NCBI GenBank assembly: GCA_963663975.2
Contig: CAXXRA010000011.1
Span: forward strand, 62,001-126,000
Source: JANQRX01 sp963663975
GTDB taxonomy: Bacteria; Pseudomonadota; Alphaproteobacteria; Rhizobiales; Kaistiaceae
DNA: 64,000 bases
Direction: 5' to 3'
Positions within the stretch are counted from its first letter, which is position 1. Every line of letters begins with the position of its first letter. This document shows, piece by piece, positions 29,733-39,368 of this stretch. The notes beneath the pieces are model-generated. The model did no database searches. It was not told where the DNA came from and worked only from the letters and a program-made list of their open reading frames with translations. Position numbers and translations under genes: made by a program.

Positions 29733-32064
29733 GGCTGGTGAATCGATGCCGGCGGCACATGGCCTGGACCCGATCCGACCGGCAAGTGCACGCCGCCCGG
29801 CGGGAAAACGCCGCCGATGGTCGCAACGTCGCACGCCCGATCGTTAGCGGGATTTCCATCGCCCGCCAGGACGGCGTTTCCGGGGAACAGGATGTCCAAC
29901 AGCACGGCATCGATCACGCCGGTTGCGGCCATGCCAACATCGCCTTGCAATGCCGCGATGGCAGCCTGGGTTTTTGGACCAAAAATGCCATCAACCGGCC
30001 AGGCGTCGTAGCCCAGAATGAGCAGGGCTGTTTGAACTGAGCGAACCACTGCCCTGGAATCGGCAAGATTGGCGAGCGGCCAGACGATCGACGCACAATT
30101 GTTCAGCGATCCCACTCCAAAGGTCGCCGGGACCGCAATATCCACCACCAACGTCCGCGATCGCCCAATTTCGAGGTCGACCGGCGGATGATAGCAAGCC
30201 GAGGCAGGCCCAAGGCTGGCACAAATCCAGGGCGATCCAACCGCGGCGATGGTCAGTCCACCCGGTTCGGCGATGTCACGGAGATACAAGGGTCCGCTCC
30301 AACGGCCGGAACCAACATTCCTCACGGTGACACGCGCGGTACAAATGCCGCCCGCCGCGCAAAACAGAGGCATTGATTTGGTGACCGCCAGATCAGGCTC
30401 TCCGCCGACCGGCGGTCCGCCCGCAAAAATTTCTATGTCACCGACGAAGGTGGCTTCGGCCCTCGGCTGCAATCGGATGAAATAGGACTGTTCGGGACCG
30501 AGCGGCGGTGTCGCCGGACCGAGCGCGGGATAGACGGCATAGGCCGCCGCGGGTGCAAACTCATCGAGGTGGTCCGCGGCTTGCCCTTGGACCCCGGAGG
30601 ATCCGTCCGGGTCCACACCTTCACCGTTGGGGCAAGTTCCGCCCTGGCCGCACAACTCGTCGCCGGTGAACCAGACGAAGTCATCTCGGCGCGCAGCGTC
30701 GGCGCGCAGCGTGAGGTCATAGCCAAATCCGAAATCAACACCGCCCGCCCCATTGGCGCGCAAATACGGTTGGCCCTCATCTTGTCTGTCATCGATGCCG
30801 ACATCGTGGCGGCCGGTGGGAATCCAAGCCCCGACCTCGTTTTGCCGGTAGCGCATGAGGCGTGATTCGCGCGGCCAGGCGAAGGGCTCCGGTTGTGCGA
30901 GCCCGAGATTGCGAATGCCGCCACGCTCGGCGAGCACCATCTCGCCGGCAACGCTGATGGCGATGTCGGAGATCGGATGGCTTCCTCCTGCGCGGCTGAA
31001 GCTCTCCACGTCGGTGAAGAAACCGGGAATGACAAACTCGCGGCGCGCATCGTTGGCGACAAAGCCGCCGTCGACACCGAGCCCGATCGACCACACCGAG
31101 TTCTGCTGATCCAACTGGTTGACCGGCCAGTCGGGGTTCCCAAATGCCTGGCTGCCCCACACCGAATAGTAGAGACGGGCGGAGCCGTCATTGTGGGCGT
31201 GGACCGCCAGCCCCCACACCCGGCGACGAAAATCGGCGAAATTCCAGCAAGCCGCCGTGGACGAGAATTCGCCTTCGCTGCAGCTGTCGATCGCGGCGGT
31301 CGATGCGGGGTCGAAAGATACCGGGGCAGTCCGCTGGGCTGGCCGGTTGCCGCGTCGAAAAACGCCGCACGGCCGGTCACGCCGTGATCGAAATAACCCA
31401 GATCGTGCCCGTTGATGCCGATCCGGTGGATCATGCCCGTTTCGAGGTCCGAGACGAAGAACTGCCGGTTGGTGGAATCGAACGCAATATTGCCGAGCGA
31501 TGCGCCTGTATTCTCGCGACCGCCGAGAAGGATGTGGGCGAAAACCGAGGCGCTGTAGCCGTCCGAAGCGTCCAATTCATAGACGGTTCCGGGGCCGCCA
31601 CCCGGACCCCATTGACCGGCCATCCAATCGCTGCCGGTGCGGTGAAGTCCAAACGCCGAAGTTGCCGTCAGGTAGACGTTGGGCCGGTTCCGATCATCGA
31701 ACGCAATCCCGAAGACCTGACCGGTCTCTCCGGCCGTCGTCAGCGCGGTCTGCGGAATTGTGTGCAGCGGCTGGCCTGTCGGCGGCGCACCTGGAGCGCG
31801 AAGATCGACCAGATCGGCGACCGAGCCATCGATGTCGATGCCATCGATTGGCTGACCGGAACCATCCAAAATGGTGGTGATCCCGGAAAAACGCGTGACA
31901 ACGCTTTGGCCCGGTTCAATACCGGCGACCTGGGCTTCCGCCACCGCTGCGGCAAGGGTTGGGGCCGCCACCACCGCTGCCAGCAGGACCCGGGTCGCGG
32001 AAGGCTGGAAGAGACCAAACTTGGTGCCAAGGAGAGGATGCAAGAACCGACGAAAGACGCGCAT
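29733..32064 (-). pseudogene. HLPxGS-repeat secreted protein, N-terminal part
   Basis: The start at ATG 32064 gives a signal peptide (RVLLAAVVAAPTLAAAVAEA). It is followed by a beta-propeller-like region (GQVFGIAFDDRNRPNVYLTA, then LGNIAFDSTNRQFFVSDLET). The frame breaks near 31319: one missing C in CCCCGGTATC would restore GLPPVSFDPAS. It continues as WGLAVHAHNDGSARLYYSVW, then a CARDB/DUF11-like strand domain (DLAVTKSMPLFCAAGGICTA). A peptidoglycan-binding-type domain follows (RSVQTALLILGYDAWPVDGI, then FGPKTQAAIAALQ), then the first HLPxGS repeats. With indels corrected and the IS removed the gene would encode about 1372 residues. A cell-envelope or surface role is likely. Confidence 0.78.
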
Positions 32065-32573
32065 GGATGGTCTCCATGAATTTGTCATTTGCGCGGGAGG
32101 AAACCAAAACCGTGACGACTTCGCGCACCCACGCCGAGACCTGATAATCCAGGCCACCGTTGATCATACAAGAAAGTCTTTGGCTTTTCTGTGATACTTC
32201 CCGCGTCGTTCATTTTTCGATGAGATCGCGAACCGACTTTTGGCAGCATCGACGATTTGTTCCTCGCGATTGATGCGCGAAATCAACGCTCCAAAGTATT
32301 GAAATCATGAGTAATTTCGTCACTCCCTGGTGCGTTCGGGTTTGTTGCCTCGTTGCAAATTCGCCGTACCTGCGATTCCGGTTTCAGCACGTCTGCTGCG
32401 ACTAATCCTGCTCGATGTTTTGCCCGACCCTGAACATCGTCGGCGCTCCTCTGGGGAGTTAGGCCGGAAGGGGGCGGCGGCCGCATCTCCGTGTCCAAAA
32501 AAACCGGCGCCAAAAGGCGCCGGTTTTATCTGTGCCGGTCCCCGCCTCGCGGCCGGCGAATTTGTCGATTGGC
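32065..32573. other. Intergenic region upstream of the repeat-protein gene
   Basis: About 500 bp without a supported gene. It should hold the promoter of the leftward repeat-protein operon and contains the terminator of the YciI-like gene at its right end. The part 32160-32330 is AT-rich, but I found no clear promoter boxes. Confidence 0.5.
32497..32527 (-). terminator. Intrinsic terminator after the YciI-like gene (possibly bidirectional)
   Basis: A perfect 11-bp stem AAACCGGCGCC/GGCGCCGGTTT has a 4-nt loop. On the minus strand it is followed by a run of seven T. It sits 47 bp after the YciI-like stop. The plus-strand side has only a short T run. Confidence 0.9.
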
Positions 32574-32903
32574 CTACATTGGCACGGGCAGAAGCTCGTA
32601 AATCTCGACGCTGTAATTGCCCTTGCCCTCACTGAGATAGGGATGTCCGTCGGTGAGTTTCTTGGCGGCGCCCATGTCGGCGGCCTCGACGATCGAATAG
32701 CCGCTGAGGCTAACCGCAGAACCGGTCGAGCCGTCGTCGACCACCGACGTGCCCGGCCCCATCGGCGCCCCGATGTCGGTCAGCGCGCTGCCGACGCCCT
32801 CCATCCACGCGCCCCACTTGGCCATCACCGCCTTGCCCTGCTCTTCGGTCATGTCCGACATGTCGGTGGCTTCGCCTTTGTAAACCATGATGAACTTCGG
32901 CAT
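32574..32903 (-). CDS. YciI/DGPF-like family protein
   Basis: 109 aa. Starts MPKFIMVYKGEATDMSDMTE and has the fold features of YCII-related ferredoxin-like proteins, including WGAWMEGVGSALTDIGAPMG, SGYSIVEAADMGAAKKLTDG and VEIYELLPVPM. ATG 32903 is chosen over an upstream in-frame start because a strong AGGAGG lies 7 bp before it. Family members are often annotated as sigma-factor-associated or as small enzymes; the function is unknown. It is followed by an intrinsic terminator. Confidence 0.88.
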   Translation of the reverse strand: MPKFIMVYKGEATDMSDMTEEQGKAVMAKWGAWMEGVGSALTDIGAPMGPGTSVVDDGSTGSAVSLSGYSIVEAADMGAAKKLTDGHPYLSEGKGNYSVEIYELLPVPM

Positions 32904-33101
32904 AATTAACCTCCTGTTTAAATAACCGATCGGCCTGTAGCACAGCTCGGCTGGCGGCGCCACCCGAGTGCGTTTTGGTCGCGATCACAAAAAAGTGTAC
33001 AGCCGGCGTTGCCTTGCGCCAGCATCGCAAGGACCGGCGCCGGGTGGCGTTGGCCCATAACCATCTGGTAGATTTTTTGCCGCAGATTGAAGGGGGTCAG
33101 C

Positions 33102-33607
33102 GTGGTCGACTTCACGCTCAAGACAATTCGCCTGAATCTTGCCCGGACGCCCGAGTTTCCGGACGGCAGCGAACGTCATTTCTATTGCTTTACCGCCCCC
33201 CTGGACGGCGACGGCCACCTCAACGCAGAGGGCTGGCGCCGGAACCGCGAACGCTGCCGGGTCGTGCGCTCATGGGCCGGGGAGGAGGAAGACATCGGTC
33301 ATCTCGTCCACCGGCCGGCGGTTCGTGGGGGTTTCATTATGACATCGACGGCGACGAGGGTGACGAGGCCGGCTACCGGCTCGGCGGGCACACCTTCGTG
33401 CCGGGTGAATATGTTTCGATCCGTGACGACGAGGGCGATTTGCACACCTTCCGCGTCGTCTCCATCGCGACGTCTGACGGCGACGAATTTTGCGTTACAG
33501 AAGGGTGCCCTGATCGGAGCCGCCGGGGGCTTTTCGACGCCGTCGCGGACGCGGCGTGTCATCGGCACCGCGTGAGACGGCCGCAATATCTCCGTCGTGA
33601 AACCTGA
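33102..33607 (+). pseudogene. Conserved alphaproteobacterial hypothetical protein, frameshifted
   Basis: From GTG 33102, with AGGGGG just upstream, it reads VVDFTLKTIRLNLARTPEFP and HFYCFTAPLDGDGHLNAEGW in one frame up to LVHRP. It then continues in another as GGSWGFHYDIDGDEGDEAGY, later FVPGEYVSIRDDEGDLHTFR and VVSIATSDG. One missing G near 33316 (CCGGCGG for CCGGGCGG) explains the switch. I recall uncharacterised proteins of about 115 residues with this pattern in related bacteria. After VVSI the frame runs on over the end of xseA to 33607, so the true C-terminus is probably near 33475. Confidence 0.65.
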
Positions 33608-35054
33608 TCCCCAGCACCTTGCCCACCGGCGCGTCGCGGACCGATCGCACCGGCGCCCGGTTGTCATCGGTCACCAGCGCAAATCCCCGCTCCAGGACGC
33701 TACGGTAGGACAGCGCCTCGAGGAGATTGGCCAAGCCGTCGAGGTTGGTGCGGCGGCGGGCCGACATCTCAGCCCATGAGCGCCGTTTCCGGTCCACCAA
33801 GCCGCGCACATGGTCGGCGCGCAACGCCGTGATCCGCCGCAATCGTGACGGGACGAGGCCGGCGGCCGCCCGCCCATAGTCGGCGCGACGCCCACGTATA
33901 TTGGCGTCAAATGCGAAGGTCAGTCGTTCGGACAGGGCAATCGGCGCCTCGCCCCGCCGGGTCAGCAATCGCGCCAAAAGGTCGGTCGTGAGCCGTGCGC
34001 CGATGCGCAGATAGGCCGTGCGATGGACCCGTGCGTTGGCCAACAGGCCGAGGCTGATCCGCTCCGCTAGACTGTCGAGCGTTCGCCGTTCGGTTGCCAG
34101 CAAATCGTCGGCCCGCGGCAGCGCACGGGCGGCACTGCGCAACGCGCCGCGCAGACCCTCGAACCTGCGGGCCAGCGCCGCGAACAGCCGGATGGCCAAC
34201 TCCTCAACGCCGGCGATGAGTTCCGAGCGCACCGGAACGGCCATTTCGGCAGCCGCCGTCGGTGTCGGCGCACGACGGTCGGCGGCGTGGTCGATCAGCG
34301 TCACGTCGGTCTCGTGACCGATGGCGGAGATCAGCGGAATGGCCGAGGCGGCGGCCGCCCGCACCACCAATTCCTCGTTGAAGCTCCACAGATCTTCCAG
34401 GCTGCCGCCGCCCCGCGCCACGATGATGAGATCGGGGCGGGCGATGGCGCCGCCGGCCGGCAGGGCGTTGAAACCGTTGATGGCGGCGGCCACTTCCGCC
34501 GCCGACGTTTCGCCCTGAACCCGCACGGGCCAGATCACGACCCGCGATGGAAACCGGTCCCCGAGCCGGTGCAGGATGTCGCTGATGACCGCGCCGGTGG
34601 GCGAGGTCACCACGCCGATCACCCGCGGCAAATAGGGCAGGGGGCGCTTGCGTTCATCGGCGAACAGGCCTTCGGCGGCGAGCTTTTTGCGCCGCTCTTC
34701 CAGCAGCGCCATCAGCGCGCCGACGCCGGCCGGTTCGAGCGCGTCGATGACGATCTGATATTTGGACTGGCCGCCGAAGGTCGTCACGTGCCCGGTGGCG
34801 ACCACTTCGATGCCTTCCTCCGGCTTGAATTTCAGCCGTTGCAGGGTCGATCGCCAGATCACCGCTTCGATGCGCGAACGATCATCCTTGAGCGCGAAAT
34901 AGCAATGTCCTGAGGCATGGACGCCGCGAAAACCGGAGATTTCGCCACGCACGCGAACATAGCCGAAAGCATCCTCGACCGTGCGCCTGACCGCCGCCGA
35001 AATTTCCGAGACCGAATATTCGCCGATGTTGCGGGCCGGTTCCATGTCCGACAT
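33495..35054 (-). CDS. xseA: Exodeoxyribonuclease VII large subunit
   Basis: 519 aa. Nuclease subunit that degrades single-stranded DNA with XseB. The N-terminal OB-fold (YSVSEISAAVRRTVEDAFGY, then VRVRGEISGFRG and GHCYFALKDDRSRIEAVIWR) is followed by the catalytic domain with VIGVVTSPTGAVISDILHRL and ARGGGSLEDLWSFNEE. A long coiled-coil region and the C-terminal GFALVTDDNRAPVRSV and VGKVLGIRFHDGDIAA close it. It is divergent from rsmE. The 3' end overlaps the extended frame of the hypothetical gene at 33102, which is convergent. No xseB is in the window. Confidence 0.95.
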   Translation of the reverse strand: MSDMEPARNIGEYSVSEISAAVRRTVEDAFGYVRVRGEISGFRGVHASGHCYFALKDDRSRIEAVIWRSTLQRLKFKPEEGIEVVATGHVTTFGGQSKYQIVIDALEPAGVGALMALLEERRKKLAAEGLFADERKRPLPYLPRVIGVVTSPTGAVISDILHRLGDRFPSRVVIWPVRVQGETSAAEVAAAINGFNALPAGGAIARPDLIIVARGGGSLEDLWSFNEELVVRAAAASAIPLISAIGHETDVTLIDHAADRRAPTPTAAAEMAVPVRSELIAGVEELAIRLFAALARRFEGLRGALRSAARALPRADDLLATERRTLDSLAERISLGLLANARVHRTAYLRIGARLTTDLLARLLTRRGEAPIALSERLTFAFDANIRGRRADYGRAAAGLVPSRLRRITALRADHVRGLVDRKRRSWAEMSARRRTNLDGLANLLEALSYRSVLERGFALVTDDNRAPVRSVRDAPVGKVLGIRFHDGDIAAVSRGADDTPRPRRRRKAPGGSDQGTLL

Positions 35055-35126
35055 GGGTGCAGCTTGGTGACCATCGGGTCAAGCCGGCCCCTTGCGGCGG
35101 CGCGCAGCGGTCGGTAGTCCCGGCCG

Positions 35127-35900
35127 ATGGCGGCCAACGATTTTCGGGCACCGCGATTGTTTCTCGACCACCCGCTGTCCGTCGGCGCGGGCTCGGACCT
35201 CGATCGCCGAGGCGCCCATTACCTCGTCAACGTGCTGCGTCTGCGCGCCGGTGACGAAATACTGGTGTTCAACGGACGCGATGGCGAGTGGCGCGCCCGG
35301 CTGGTTTCGTCCGGCCCCAAGAGATGGCGTCTGGAGTTCGGCGAGCAGACCCGAAGCCAGACGCCCGCCAGCGATCTCCGTTATCTGTTTGTACCGCTCA
35401 AACAGGCCCGGCTCGACTACATGATCCAGAAGGCGGTCGAAATGGGCGTGGGACGGATCACACCGGTCCTGTCCGATTTCGGCCAGGTGCGCAAGGTCAA
35501 TCCGGAGCGGCTGCGAGCCAATGCCATCGAGGCCGCCGAGCAATGCGGTCTTCTGGCGCTGCCCGGCATCGACGCCGTCGAACCGCTGGGGCGGGTTCTC
35601 GACCGTTGGCCCGACGACAACCCGGACCGCCGTCTGTTGTTCTGCGACGAGGCCGCCGGCGAGACCGACCCCCTGTCCATCCTGTCGCAACTGGCCGGTG
35701 CTCAATTGGCCGTCCTGGTCGGCCCGGAGGGCGGGTTCTCCGATGAGGAGCGCCGACGCCTGCGCAGCGCTTCGTGGTCGACCGCCGTGCCGCTCGGCCC
35801 GCGGATCCTGCGCGCCGACACGGCGGCAATTGCCGCCCTGGCGATCGTCCAGGCGGTCATCGGCGACTGGCGTCGGCGAGCCCCGGCGAGCGGCGACTGA
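35127..35900 (+). CDS. rsmE: 16S rRNA (uracil-1498-N3)-methyltransferase
   Basis: 257 aa SPOUT-class methyltransferase that modifies U1498 of 16S rRNA. An N-terminal PUA-like domain (RRGAHYLVNVLRLRAGDEIL, then VFNGRDGEWRARL) precedes the knotted domain. The latter has QKAVEMGVGRITPVLSDFGQ, VLVGPEGGFSDEER and LGPRILRADTAAIAAL, the family's SAM-binding knot. ATG 35127 is used. gshA follows by 79 bp in the same direction. Confidence 0.95.
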   Translation: MAANDFRAPRLFLDHPLSVGAGSDLDRRGAHYLVNVLRLRAGDEILVFNGRDGEWRARLVSSGPKRWRLEFGEQTRSQTPASDLRYLFVPLKQARLDYMIQKAVEMGVGRITPVLSDFGQVRKVNPERLRANAIEAAEQCGLLALPGIDAVEPLGRVLDRWPDDNPDRRLLFCDEAAGETDPLSILSQLAGAQLAVLVGPEGGFSDEERRRLRSASWSTAVPLGPRILRADTAAIAALAIVQAVIGDWRRRAPASGD

Positions 35901-35979
35901 ATGCCGCGCCAGGCCGCCGATTGCCGGGTGCGGTCGGGATCGTTACGGTGCGCTGCACCAATCCACCGGAAGGTCGTTT

Positions 35980-37350
35980 ATGGCCAGCGAAGCTGCTGAG
36001 GCGACACCGATCGAATCCCGAAATCAGCTGATCCAGGCCATCGAGGCCGGGTGCAAGCCGGCATCGCAGTGGCGGATCGGCACCGAGCACGAAAAATTCG
36101 GCTTCTACCTCGAGGATTTCGAGCCGGTTCCCTATGGCGGGGAGCGGGGGATCAGGCGCCTGCTGGAAGCCATGTCCGGCCTCCTCGGCTGGAAGCCGAC
36201 CTACGAATCGGATCGGATCGTCGGACTGACCGATCCGGTCGGACGCGGTGCCATCACCCTGGAGCCGGGCGGCCAGCTCGAACTCTCCGGCGCTCCGCTT
36301 GAGACCATCCACCAGACCTGCCGTGAGGTGAACGGACACCTGGCCCAGGTCAGGGAGTGCGCCACGCCGCTCGGCATCGGATTTCTGGGCGCCGGCTTCT
36401 CGCCGAAATGGACCCTGGCCGAGACCCCGCGCATGCCCAAGGCGCGCTACCGGATCATGTCCAAATACATGCCCGAGGTCGGTGATCTCGGTCTCGACAT
36501 GATGTACCGATCGTGCACGATCCAGGCCAATCTCGATTTCTCCGACGAAGCCGATATGGTCAAGAAGGTCCGGGTGAGCCTTGCCCTGTCACCGGTGGCG
36601 ACGGCGTTGTTCGCCTATTCACCGTTCACCGAGGGCCGCCCCAACGGTTTCCAGTCCTACCGCTCGCACGTCTGGCTCGACACCGACGCCGATCGCACCG
36701 GCATGCTTCCATTCGCCTTCGAGGATGGTTTCGGATTCGAACGTTATGTCGACTGGGCCCTCGACGTTCCCCTCTACTTCGTCCACCGCGGCGCCAGCTA
36801 TCACGATGCGGCGGGCGATTCGTTCCGCGATCTCATCGACGGAGATCTCGCCTCCGTGCCCGGTGAACGCGCCACGCTCGCCGATTGGGAAGACCATCTG
36901 ACCACGCTGTTTCCCGAGGTGCGCGTCAAGCGCTTCATCGAGATGCGGGGAGCCGATGGCGGACCCGGCCGCCGCATCTGCGCCTTGCCGGCCCTGTGGG
37001 TGGGCCTGCTCTACGATCGGCAGGTTCTCGATCAGGCGTGGGAACTGGTGCGCGACTGGACCCGGGAGGAACGCGACCAGATGCGCTCGGCGGTGCCGAA
37101 GACGGCGCTCGACACGCCCTTCCGAAACCGCACCGTGCGGGAAATTGCAGTCGACGTCCTGGCGCTTGCTCACCAGGGTCTGCAACGGCGCGGTCGGCTC
37201 AACTCCGAAGACCTGGACGAAACGATCTTCCTGTCCCAGCTCGACGAAGTCGTCGCCTCCGGCCAGGCGACCTCGGCAGCCCTTCTCGAGCGCTATGAAA
37301 ACGACTGGGGCCGCGACATCAACGACTTTTTCCGCAACGACGCCTATTGA
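35980..37350 (+). CDS. gshA: Glutamate-cysteine ligase
   Basis: 456 aa. Joins glutamate and cysteine in the first step of glutathione synthesis. This is the plant/alphaproteobacterial GCS type: WRIGTEHEKFGF near residue 30, GAITLEPGGQLELSG near 95, MMYRSCTIQANLDFSDEADM, and RVKRFIEMRGADGGP. The ATG at 35980 has GGAAGG 7 bp upstream and gives the family N-terminus; a longer open frame overlapping rsmE is spurious. It is probably cotranscribed with rsmE. The universal stress gene follows in the same direction. Confidence 0.95.
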   Translation: MASEAAEATPIESRNQLIQAIEAGCKPASQWRIGTEHEKFGFYLEDFEPVPYGGERGIRRLLEAMSGLLGWKPTYESDRIVGLTDPVGRGAITLEPGGQLELSGAPLETIHQTCREVNGHLAQVRECATPLGIGFLGAGFSPKWTLAETPRMPKARYRIMSKYMPEVGDLGLDMMYRSCTIQANLDFSDEADMVKKVRVSLALSPVATALFAYSPFTEGRPNGFQSYRSHVWLDTDADRTGMLPFAFEDGFGFERYVDWALDVPLYFVHRGASYHDAAGDSFRDLIDGDLASVPGERATLADWEDHLTTLFPEVRVKRFIEMRGADGGPGRRICALPALWVGLLYDRQVLDQAWELVRDWTREERDQMRSAVPKTALDTPFRNRTVREIAVDVLALAHQGLQRRGRLNSEDLDETIFLSQLDEVVASGQATSAALLERYENDWGRDINDFFRNDAY

Positions 37351-37427
37351 CGTGCGTCAGCACCGGCACCGCGCCGACGGTCCAAATACCTGCCAATCGT
37401 CTCGCCCGCGGGGAGAGGATCGAGGCC

Positions 37428-38273
37428 ATGCAACCGACACCGGCCATTCGCGATATCCGCCTCGTCATTGATCTGGGCGGTGAACTCAAACCCGCCGCTC
37501 TTGCGCTCGATCTTGCGGGCAAACTCGACGCCCATCTGACCGGCATAGCGCTGGCCTTTCAGCCCATCATACCGGCCTACACAATGGCGGCGCCGGTCCC
37601 GACCGATTTTATCGTCTCGGCCCATGACCACGCTATTGCCGACGCCAAGGCGGCAGGCGAGCGGTTTACCGCGATGGCCGAGGCGTCAGGCGCCGATTTC
37701 GAGACCCGCAGCATCGATTCCATGCCCGGCGACGGGTTCGCCAGCGCGGTTCGGCATTTTCAACTGGCCGATCTGGCTGTCGTCGGGCAACAGAACCCGG
37801 ATCGCCCCGAACCCATGCGGGAGGGGCTGATCGAAGCAATCCTGTTCCGGGCCGGTGCCCCGGTGCTGCTTGCGCCCCATAGCGGCGCCAGCGCGTTCAA
37901 GCCCGACCGGGTCGTCATTGCCTGGGATGGTGGCGCCTTGGCGGCGCGCGCCGTCAGGACCGGACTGCCGCTGCTGAGCCGGGCCGGACATGTCGATGCC
38001 GTCATCGTTGCCGAGGATCGCAAGCTGATGGACGCTCCCGGTGCCGGAATCGGTCGCCATCTGGCGCGCCATGGTCTGGACGTCGAGATTCATGAGATTG
38101 CCGGTTCGGGCGGCGACGTGGCCAGCGCGATCCTTGCCTTCGCGGCCGAAAGACGGGCCGATTGGATCCTGATGGGCGCCTATGGTCATAGCCGCGTGCG
38201 GGAGTTCTTTCTGGGCGGCGTGACCAGCGGCATGCTGTTGTCGGCAGCGCTGCCGATTTTCATGGTCCATTAG
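37428..38273 (+). CDS. Universal stress protein family, tandem UspA
   Basis: 281 aa with two Usp halves. The first (about 8-140) is degenerate. The second starts DRVVIAWDGGALAARAVRTG and ends GAYGHSRVREFFLGGVTSGM, carrying the Gly-rich ATP-type motif and the LPIFMVH end strand. The ATG at 37428 follows a purine-rich gagaggatcgagg; an upstream in-frame ATG overlapping the end of gshA is less likely. Cytoplasmic stress protein; the exact role is unknown. Confidence 0.88.
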   Translation: MQPTPAIRDIRLVIDLGGELKPAALALDLAGKLDAHLTGIALAFQPIIPAYTMAAPVPTDFIVSAHDHAIADAKAAGERFTAMAEASGADFETRSIDSMPGDGFASAVRHFQLADLAVVGQQNPDRPEPMREGLIEAILFRAGAPVLLAPHSGASAFKPDRVVIAWDGGALAARAVRTGLPLLSRAGHVDAVIVAEDRKLMDAPGAGIGRHLARHGLDVEIHEIAGSGGDVASAILAFAAERRADWILMGAYGHSRVREFFLGGVTSGMLLSAALPIFMVH

Positions 38274-38334
38274 CAACGTTCATGTACCCGAAGAACGCAA
38301 GCGAACCTTAGCAACTGCACGAAAGAAAGCCGCG

Positions 38335-38784
38335 TTGATTACAGGCTTGATACAAGCCCCGATCTCCACCACGTTTATCTCCGAATTTACCCAAGTGGCG
38401 ATGCATGTCTTTGGTGATCAAGCAGAGCAGTACTGGTTAGATTCACTTGAATGGCGTTTAAAACGAATGCCCGACGTTACTGTATTTGTTGCGGAGATAG
38501 ACTCTCGCTTGATTGCCTTCAAAGCTGGTTATGCAACGTCAAACGATCGTTATTATAGTTGGCTTGGCGGCGTCCTTCCGGAATTTAGGAGGAGAGGCAT
38601 CGCTAAACGATTGATAAATCAGCAACATGAATGGCTTTCTGGATCTCGGTTTCGATTGCTTGAAACTCACGTTCAACAGGATAATCGCGCCATGATTCAG
38701 TTAAACCTCGACAGCGGACTGACCATCGCTGGGTTTTTTCTGAGAAACGGCAGCCCTAATTTCGTAATGCAGAAAAATATCTGA
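38335..38784 (+). CDS. GNAT-family acetyltransferase
   Basis: 149 aa. The acetyl-CoA-binding motif is visible as GGVLPEFRRRGIAKRLINQQ, with the family end strand SGLTIAGFFLRNGSPNFVM. The first codon of the open frame is TTG at 38335; no better start is seen, and the first ATG (38401) would cut into the fold. Base composition is clearly more AT-rich than the neighbouring genes, suggesting acquisition by transfer. The substrate is unknown. Confidence 0.75.
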   Translation: MITGLIQAPISTTFISEFTQVAMHVFGDQAEQYWLDSLEWRLKRMPDVTVFVAEIDSRLIAFKAGYATSNDRYYSWLGGVLPEFRRRGIAKRLINQQHEWLSGSRFRLLETHVQQDNRAMIQLNLDSGLTIAGFFLRNGSPNFVMQKNI

Positions 38785-38838
38785 GCGGGTGATTTTACGG
38801 GTCGGTCGGACGAAATCGTGTTTTATACAGCCGCCTGG

Positions 38839-38867
38839 AAAAAAGGCCCGCCGCGGGTCGGCGGGCC
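38839..38867 (-). terminator. Intrinsic terminator for the leftward DUF1127 gene
   Basis: On the minus strand a perfect 9-bp stem GGCCCGCCG/CGGCGGGCC with a 5-nt loop is followed by six T. It lies about 90 bp beyond the DUF1127 stop. Confidence 0.88.
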
Positions 38868-38956
38868 AGTCGCGGAGCACCAGGGACTCGTTGCTCCGTG
38901 GAATTTTCTGTCGGCCGGAATCAGCCCCTCGCCGTGATCGATGCGTGCGCCGTCGT

Positions 38957-39219
38957 TCAACCGGCGAAGCGCCGTTCGGCGACCAGCGAAGCGAGCTGGC
39001 GGGATGGATCGTGGCCGGCCGGCGCCGCCAGTGCCGAGCGAACATCGGCCCGGGTAAGGCCGATATCGCGCAGCGCCCGGTCGTCCAGATTGGCGAGGTT
39101 TGCCCCGTCTTGCGGTTGCGCCACACGCGCCAGGCGTTTGATGCCGTCGTCGCGACAAACCGCAGGGGTGCCGGAGCGAAGTCGAAATGTCTCGCCGAAG
39201 TGGCGTTGATGATGGTCAT
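38957..39219 (-). pseudogene. DUF1127 protein, frameshifted
   Basis: Starts ATG 39219 (MTIINATSARHFDFAPAPLR), reaches NAWRVWRNRKTG, then the DUF1127 core continues one frame over as ANLANLDDRALRDIGLTRAD and LASLVAERRFAG before TGA. A single missing G in the run at about 39100 restores a protein of 87 residues. DUF1127 proteins are small Arg-rich regulators, some affecting RNA turnover and phosphate or stress responses. It is divergent from a LysR-type gene, a common pairing. Real decay and a base-calling slip are both possible. Confidence 0.72.
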
Positions 39220-39368
39220 GATCGTGGTCCTTGCGCTGTACGGGCGCCAGCCCATGCGCGGCTCGCCCGAAGTCGCACCCGAGATAGGAGATTTCGATTG
39301 ATCATTCCAACGAATGTTTCTAATAGTAGTCATCACGAATAGTGATAAACAAGAATCGGGCAATGACC

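Noticed and set aside
32497..32527. Attenuator or riboswitch upstream of the repeat-protein gene
   Set aside because: A simple perfect stem with a T run downstream of the leftward YciI-like gene; best explained as its terminator.
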